Below are positions 5,814 to 10,204 of a stretch of DNA of 10,204 nucleotides, in pieces. This DNA comes from Candidatus Adiutrix sp. (GTDB lineage Bacteria > Desulfobacterota > Desulfarculia > Adiutricales > Adiutricaceae). Each line of letters starts with the position of its first letter. Position 1 is the stretch's first letter. The stretch lies in NCBI GenBank assembly GCA_031273445.1, contig JAISRV010000053.1, forward strand, positions 1-10,204, in the 5' to 3' direction. The notes below the pieces were generated by a model, which made no database searches, was not told the origin of the DNA, and was given only the letters and a program-made list of their open reading frames with translations. Made by a program: the position numbers and the translations under genes.

Positions 5814-7608
5814 ATTCTTCGTCGGTTTTCAGCACGGCGATGAAGGCGCTCTGGGGCACCTCGATCTGGCCGACCATTTTCATGCGTTTTTTGCCCTTTT
5901 TCTGTTTTTCCAATAATTTGCGTTTACGGGAAATATCGCCGCCGTAACATTTGGCGGTGACGTCCTTGCGGTAGGCGCTGATGGTGGAGCGGGCGATGAT
6001 CTGGCCGCCGACGGCGCCCTGAATGGCGATTTTGAACTGCTGGCGGGGCAGCTCGTCCTTGAGGCGTTCGCACATGTTCAGGGCTCTCTGGCGGGCCCGG
6101 TCGCGATGCACGATCACCGAGAGGGCGTCCACCTTCTCCCCGTTCAGGAGGATATCCACCTTGACCAGGTCGTTGACGCGATAGTCCATCAGGGCGTAGT
6201 CGAAACTGCCGTAGCCCTGGGTGACCGATTTGAGCCGGTCGTAAAAATCATAGACCACTTCGGCCAGGGGCAGTTCGAAGGTCATCTCCACCCGGCCGGG
6301 GGAGGGGTAATTCAGCTGCGAGTTTTCGCCCCGGCGTTCCAGACCCAGCTTCATGACGGCGCCGATGTGGCGTTCCGGGGCCATGACGGAGGCCTTGATG
6401 TAGGGCTCGTAGGCCTTGTCTATCTGCATGGGGTCGGGGTAGTCCTGGGGGTTGTCGATCATCAGTTCCGCGCCGCTTTTCAGCCTGAATTTATACTGCA
6501 CGGAAGGCGCGGTCATGATGATGGACTGGTCGAACTCCCTTTCCAGGCGTTCCTGGACGATCTCAAGGTGCAGAAGGCCCAGGAAGCCGCAGCGGAAGCC
6601 CAGGCCCAGGGCGGCGGAACTGTCTTTCTGATAAATCAGGGCCGCGTCGTTGAGTTTGTATTTTTCCAAAGCCTCGGCCAGCGAAAGATAGTCGTCGGCG
6701 GCCACCGGGTAGATCGAGGAGAAGACCACCGGCAGAACTTCCTTGAAGCCGGCCAGGGCTTCGGCCGCCGGATTTTCGGCCAGGGTCGCCGTGTCGCCGA
6801 TGGCCACGTCCGAGACGGTCTTGAGGCCGGCGATGATGTAGCCGACCATCCCGGCGGACAGTTCTTTCGCCGGTTCGCGCGTCAGGCGGAACAGGCCCAC
6901 TTCCTCCACGCGGTGTTCGGCGCCGTTGGACATGAATCTGATGGCCTCGCCGGCTCTAAGGCGGCCGTCGAAGAGGCGCACGGCCACGACAGTGCCTCGG
7001 AAGGGGTCGTAGTGGGCGTCAAAGATAAGCGCCTTCAGCGGCGCCTCCGGGTCGCCCGCCGGGGCGGGTATTTTATTCACAATGGCTTTGAGCACGTCGG
7101 GCAGGCCCGCGCCGGTCTTGGCCGAACACAGCACCGCCTCTTCGGCGTCCAGCCCCAGATCCCGTTCGATCTGCTCTTTGGTCATATCCACGTCGGCGGC
7201 CGGCAAATCTATTTTGTTTATGACGGGCACGATCAGGAGGTCGTGCTCCATGGCCGCGTAAAGATTGGCCAAGGTCTGCGCTTCCACCCCCTGGGCGGCG
7301 TCCACCAGGAGCAGCACGCCTTCGCAGGAGGCCAGGGCTCTGGAGACTTCATAGGAAAAGTCCACATGGCCGGGCGTGTCGATAAGGTTGAATTCATACT
7401 CGCGGCCGTCCGGCGCGGTGTAGGGGAGGGTCACGGCGCTGGATTTGATGGTGATGCCGCGCTCTCGTTCCAGGTCCATGCTGTCCAGAATCTGGTTGCG
7501 GAACTGGCGTTCATCCACCAGCCCGACTTCCTGAATCAGGCGGTCGGCCAGAGTCGATTTGCCGTGGTCGATATGGGCCACGATGGAAAAATTACGAATA
7601 TTTTTCAA
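5812..7608 (-). CDS. lepA: Elongation factor 4 (LepA), translational GTPase
   Basis: LepA/EF4 is a ribosome-associated GTPase related to EF-G, implicated in back-translocation, translation initiation or ribosome assembly under stress. The 598 residues match the family. G motifs are AHIDHGKST (11-19), RGIT (50-53), DTPGH (77-81), NKID (131-134) and SAKTG (162-166). The LepA-specific C-terminal domain is visible from about 540 to the end (YRKDVTAKCYGGDISRKRKL), ending in the basic KKGKKRMK region and IEVPQSAFIAVL. The start is a TTG (7606-7608): translation from it gives MKNIRNFSIVAHIDHGKST, the conserved N-terminus, and GGAAAG lies 8 nt upstream. The gene begins 41 nt after the murA stop. Its stop overlaps the ATG of the duplicated RNase J fragment. 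Confidence 0.97.
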   Translation of the reverse strand: MKNIRNFSIVAHIDHGKSTLADRLIQEVGLVDERQFRNQILDSMDLERERGITIKSSAVTLPYTAPDGREYEFNLIDTPGHVDFSYEVSRALASCEGVLLLVDAAQGVEAQTLANLYAAMEHDLLIVPVINKIDLPAADVDMTKEQIERDLGLDAEEAVLCSAKTGAGLPDVLKAIVNKIPAPAGDPEAPLKALIFDAHYDPFRGTVVAVRLFDGRLRAGEAIRFMSNGAEHRVEEVGLFRLTREPAKELSAGMVGYIIAGLKTVSDVAIGDTATLAENPAAEALAGFKEVLPVVFSSIYPVAADDYLSLAEALEKYKLNDAALIYQKDSSAALGLGFRCGFLGLLHLEIVQERLEREFDQSIIMTAPSVQYKFRLKSGAELMIDNPQDYPDPMQIDKAYEPYIKASVMAPERHIGAVMKLGLERRGENSQLNYPSPGRVEMTFELPLAEVVYDFYDRLKSVTQGYGSFDYALMDYRVNDLVKVDILLNGEKVDALSVIVHRDRARQRALNMCERLKDELPRQQFKIAIQGAVGGQIIARSTISAYRKDVTAKCYGGDISRKRKLLEKQKKGKKRMKMVGQIEVPQSAFIAVLKTDEE

Positions 7609-7649
7609 AATTTTTACTTTCCGTTTTTGCCGATTTTGCCGAGAGCGGG

Positions 7650-8909
7650 TCAGGCTTTCACCCGGCGAATGCGCGCGCCCAGGGCGCGGAGCTTTTCGTC
7701 CAGGCGGTCGTAGCCGCGGTCGAGGTGATAGACGCGGGATATTTCGCTTTGTCCGCGCGCCGCCAGGGCGGCCAGAATGAGGCTGGCCGAAGCCCGCAGA
7801 TCGGTGGCCATCATGGGCGCGCCGGAAAGGCGGCGCACGCCCTTGACCAGGGCGGCGCGGCCTTCCAGAGTTATGTCGGCCCCGAGGCGCCTTAATTCGC
7901 TTACGTGCATGAAACGGTTTTCGAAAATGGTTTCGGTGATGCGGGAGATTTTGTCGCCTATGGCCATCAGGGCCATGAACTGGGCCTGCATGTCGGTGGG
8001 AAAGCCGGGGTGCGGCCTGGTGACGACGTCGGCGGAAACGATGCCCCCACCGGCGGAAATACGCACGGCGTCGCCCGCCGCGGTAAGTTTGACGCCGGCT
8101 TCGCGCATTTTGCCGTAGACGGCTTCCAGCGCCTCATGGGGGGCGTCCGTTATTGTGACGTCGCCGCCGGAGATGGCCGCCGCGACCATCAGGGTGCCGG
8201 CTTCAATGCGGTCCGGCATGACGCGGCAGGCGGCCGGCTTCAGGGAATCAACGCCGTCTATGGTCAGAACGTCGGTCCCCGCTCCGGAAATTTTTGCGCC
8301 CATGGCCGTCATGGCCGCGGCGGTGTCCGCCACTTCCGGTTCCCTGGCCGCGCCTGTAATGACGGTGCGGCCGCGGGCCAGGGCCGCGGCCATCATCAGG
8401 TTTTCCGTGCCCGTGACCGTGACGGCGTCGAAATGGACATGCGCGCCGCGCAGCCCGCCTTCAGGCGCGCGGGCCACCACATAGCCGCCTTCCAGGTCTA
8501 TGGCCGCGCCCATGGCCGCCAGGGCCTTGAGATGCATGTCTATAGGCCGGGCGCCGATGGCGCAGCCGCCCGGCAGCGACACCCGCGCCCGGCCGTGACG
8601 GGCCAATAAAGGCCCCAGCACCAGGGCGGAGGCCCGCATGGTCTTGACCAGTTCATAGGGCGCTTCAGGGGCGCGCAGGGCGGAAAGGTCCAGCTCCGCC
8701 GACCCGCCGCCTATTTCCGCCCGGCCGCCCATGTGCCGCAACAGGGCGGCCATGGTGGCCAGGTCGCGCAGATCGGGCACGTTTTCCAGGCGCAGCGGCC
8801 CGTCGCAGAGAATGGCCGTGGCCAGAAGCGGCAGAGCCGCGTTCTTGGCCCCGCTGATTTTTACCTCGCCCCTGAGGGGCTGAAGTCCTTCGATCAGGAT
8901 TTTATCCAT
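7650..8909 (-). CDS. murA: UDP-N-acetylglucosamine 1-carboxyvinyltransferase
   Basis: MurA transfers enolpyruvate from PEP to UDP-GlcNAc, the first committed step of peptidoglycan synthesis in the cytoplasm. The 419-residue protein has [13 protein letters not shown] with Lys22-Asn23, and [14 protein letters not shown] with Cys116 (the position alkylated by fosfomycin, Cys115 in E. coli). It also has [11 protein letters not shown] with Asp306, and [14 protein letters not shown] with Arg398. All four match the E. coli catalytic residues. Because Cys is present rather than Asp, the enzyme is expected to be of the fosfomycin-sensitive type. The ATG at 8909 is preceded by only a weak GGA. It starts 75 nt after the folE2 stop and 41 nt before lepA, so these genes may share a transcript. 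Confidence 0.97.
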   Translation of the reverse strand: MDKILIEGLQPLRGEVKISGAKNAALPLLATAILCDGPLRLENVPDLRDLATMAALLRHMGGRAEIGGGSAELDLSALRAPEAPYELVKTMRASALVLGPLLARHGRARVSLPGGCAIGARPIDMHLKALAAMGAAIDLEGGYVVARAPEGGLRGAHVHFDAVTVTGTENLMMAAALARGRTVITGAAREPEVADTAAAMTAMGAKISGAGTDVLTIDGVDSLKPAACRVMPDRIEAGTLMVAAAISGGDVTITDAPHEALEAVYGKMREAGVKLTAAGDAVRISAGGGIVSADVVTRPHPGFPTDMQAQFMALMAIGDKISRITETIFENRFMHVSELRRLGADITLEGRAALVKGVRRLSGAPMMATDLRASASLILAALAARGQSEISRVYHLDRGYDRLDEKLRALGARIRRVKA

Positions 8910-8980
8910 TTTCGTCCAGATTAATTTACGGGCGGCCCGTTTTCAGGCGCGGCCCGGCGGCCGACGAGGTTTTTTAAAGG

Positions 8981-9001
8981 GGCGCTATAATTCGGAGCGC
9001 C
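8981..9001 (-). terminator. Small stem-loop over the folE2 stop codon
   Basis: GGCGCT (8981-8986) pairs with AGCGCC (8996-9001) around a 9-nt loop containing part of the folE2 stop region. Read on the minus strand it is followed by CCTTTAAAAAA, not by a T tract. It is at best a weak terminator or attenuator between folE2 and murA. Confidence 0.3.
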
Positions 9002-9812
9002 GGAGGCGCGAGTGCTCGATATAGGCGTAGGCGGAGTGGTTGTGGATGGATTCGAAATTTTCCGCGGCTATGGAGAACCAGGTGAAGGCGTCGTCGGCCA
9101 GAAGCTTGACCGCCACTTCCCGCACCACGTCTTCCACGAACATGGGGTTTTCATAGGCGGTTTCGGTCACGTATTTTTCGTCCGCGCGTTTAAGAAGGGA
9201 AAACACTTCCGACGAGCATGAAGTCTCCACCAGCCTGATGAGGTCTTCCATCCAGAAGAATTTGTTATAGCGAACCGTCACGTTGACCACCCCGCGCTGA
9301 TTGTGGGCGCCGAAACGGCTGATCTCCTTGGAGCAGGGGCACAGCGTGGTGATCGGCACCGAAACGCCCACCGTCAGGTCGGGCCCGGCGCCGTCCTGCT
9401 CGCCGGTCAGGGTGCAGTTGTATTCCATGAGACTGACCGCCCCGGAGACGGGCGCCGTCTTTTCGATGAAATACGGGAAACTGAGCTCCAGATGGGCCAT
9501 GGCCGCGTTCAGGCGCGATTTCATATCCGAAAGTATGGCCGGGATGGCCTGGGGCGAAATGCTGTCGCGATGGGTGGCCAGAACTTCAAGGAAGCGGGAC
9601 ATGTGGGTGCCCTTGTAGTGATGGGGCAGATCCACATACATGTTCACCGAAGCCACGGTGCGCTGGGCTTCCTTGGTCTTGTCCCTGACCGTGATGGGGC
9701 AGCGGATGTCTTTGACTCCGACTTTGTCGATCTTGATGCGCCGGGTGTCCGGCCGGTTTTGCACATCTTCCATGGAGAGTTCGGAACACGGCGCGTCGGA
9801 TTTTTTGTTCAT
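8985..9812 (-). CDS. folE2: GTP cyclohydrolase FolE2 (type IB)
   Basis: FolE2 converts GTP to 7,8-dihydroneopterin triphosphate, the precursor of both folate and queuosine. It is structurally distant from FolE and can use metals other than zinc. The 275-residue protein shows PDTRRIKIDKVGVKDIRCPI (21-40), NMYVDLPHHYKGTHMSRF (57-74), the metal-site motif LCPCSKEIS (157-165, Cys158/Cys160), GAHNQRG (168-174), ENPMFVEDVVRE (221-232) and AENFESIHNHSAYA (250-263). The start is uncertain. The ATG at 9812 gives the full frame, but many relatives begin near MEDVQNRPDTR, which would be the ATG at 9773. Neither has a clear SD. A strong promoter lies upstream. queH, which acts at the end of the queuosine pathway, is on the other strand of this window. 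Confidence 0.95.
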   Translation of the reverse strand: MNKKSDAPCSELSMEDVQNRPDTRRIKIDKVGVKDIRCPITVRDKTKEAQRTVASVNMYVDLPHHYKGTHMSRFLEVLATHRDSISPQAIPAILSDMKSRLNAAMAHLELSFPYFIEKTAPVSGAVSLMEYNCTLTGEQDGAGPDLTVGVSVPITTLCPCSKEISRFGAHNQRGVVNVTVRYNKFFWMEDLIRLVETSCSSEVFSLLKRADEKYVTETAYENPMFVEDVVREVAVKLLADDAFTWFSIAAENFESIHNHSAYAYIEHSRLRRSEL

Positions 9813-9889
9813 GCATTTACCATGGGCGGCGTTCGCTGTTTAATAAAATGATAAGCGGCCCTCCGGCCCCCAAATCCAGGTTCAGCAGT

Positions 9890-9918
9890 ATTGTACAGGC
9901 CTGAGCGGGCTTTGTCAA
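9890..9918 (-). promoter_or_regulatory. Near-consensus sigma70 promoter for folE2
   Basis: On the minus strand, TTGACA (9918-9913) is a perfect -35 box and TACAAT (9895-9890) matches the -10 consensus at 5 of 6 bases. The spacer is exactly 17 nt. Transcription would begin near 9883, leaving about 70 nt of leader before folE2. The leader contains a short GGCC-GGAG-GGCC stem and no riboswitch that I recognise. Confidence 0.75.
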
Positions 9919-9941
9919 ACCGGCGCGAAAGCGTGGACTGA

Positions 9942-9972
9942 CTAGTATTTATTTATATTATCAATATATTAA
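9942..9972. promoter_or_regulatory. AT-rich block upstream of the folE2 promoter
   Basis: A run of about 30 bases that is almost entirely A/T in otherwise GC-rich DNA, including the palindrome AATATATT (9963-9970) and, on the minus strand, TAATATA repeated after TTGA. It lies about 25-55 nt upstream of the -35 box and downstream of the regulator's stop. It could be an UP-like element, a protein binding site or simply an A/T-rich spacer. Confidence 0.35.
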
Positions 9973-10003
9973 GCTGGATTAGGGCCGGCGGACCGTGGCC
10001 CGG

Positions 10004-10204
10004 TCAGAGGCCGTATTCCTGTATTTTGGTGATCAGGGCCCGGCGGGAAAGACCCAGGGCGAGGGCGGCGTGGGTGTGGTTGCCTCCGTGGCGGGCCAGA
10101 ACGCGTTCGATGATGCTGCGCTCGGCGGCCTGGGTCACTTTTTTAAGCGTGTCTTTGAAATCGACGGCCTCTTCCGGAATGCGCACCGCGATGTCGCCGT
10201 CGTT
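10004..10204 (-). CDS. C-terminal end of a sigma54-dependent (NtrC-like) regulator, partial
   Basis: The frame is open to the window end, so only the last 66 residues are visible. They begin at NDGDIAVRIPEEAV, and the GTG at 10186 is an internal Val, not a start. The segment KKVTQAAERSIIERVLARHG, then GGNHTHAALALGLSRRALI and a terminal TKIQEYGL, is the Fis-type helix-turn-helix that ends NtrC-family activators. There it binds enhancer-like sites upstream of sigma54 promoters. The AAA+ and sensory domains lie outside the window, so the signal and targets cannot be inferred. It ends 191 nt before folE2 on the same strand, with the folE2 promoter in the gap. Confidence 0.85.
   Translation of the reverse strand, partial: NDGDIAVRIPEEAVDFKDTLKKVTQAAERSIIERVLARHGGNHTHAALALGLSRRALITKIQEYGL

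Noticed and set aside
6106..7713. Long plus-strand open frame (535 codons) opposite lepA
   Set aside because: It is antisense to an unmistakable lepA, and its His/Gly/Val-rich composition is typical of the reverse complement of GC-rich codons.

Overview
The window is GC-rich bacterial chromosome, densely packed with housekeeping genes. The gene set (RNase J, the FolE2-type GTP cyclohydrolase, QueH-type epoxyqueuosine reductase, a DUF3343 protein beside mnmE, and an NtrC-like sigma54 regulator) and the GC-rich codon use fit a deltaproteobacterium (Desulfobacterota) or a relative. That placement is inference from gene content; no rRNA or other marker is present.

Layout. Positions 1-366 hold no convincing gene. 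They contain a partial copy of a hairpin-forming dispersed element (1-81), a terminator-like stem with a T tract, and two tandem copies of a 45-bp repeat. The plus strand then carries a small DUF3343 (putative S/Se carrier-like) gene, mnmE (wobble-uridine modification GTPase) and queH (last step of queuosine synthesis), closely packed and probably one operon. queH and proA converge, and an inverted repeat covers both stop codons. The rest is read from the minus strand. In transcription order it is the C-terminal end of a sigma54-dependent regulator (cut by the window end), then folE2 behind a near-consensus sigma70 promoter, then murA, lepA, an RNase J gene and proA.

The most unusual stretch is 5459-5813, between lepA and the RNase J gene. 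The first 31 codons of the RNase J gene are present twice, as 95-bp direct repeats with one mismatch. Between them lies a 165-bp insert rich in hairpins. The copy next to lepA keeps a TAATG stop/start overlap with lepA, which looks like the ancestral junction. It reads through the insert as an 84-codon chimeric ORF that stops 5 nt before the ATG of the intact RNase J gene. The insert carries the same element as positions 1-81, in opposite orientation. An 8-bp stem in the two copies differs by a compensatory base pair, which suggests the folded structure has been maintained.

Functionally the window joins tRNA wobble-base modification (mnmE, queH, possibly DUF3343, and folE2 as a pterin source for queuosine and folate), translation (lepA), RNA decay (RNase J), peptidoglycan synthesis (murA) and proline synthesis (proA). 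No phage, CRISPR, defence or biosynthetic gene system is visible.
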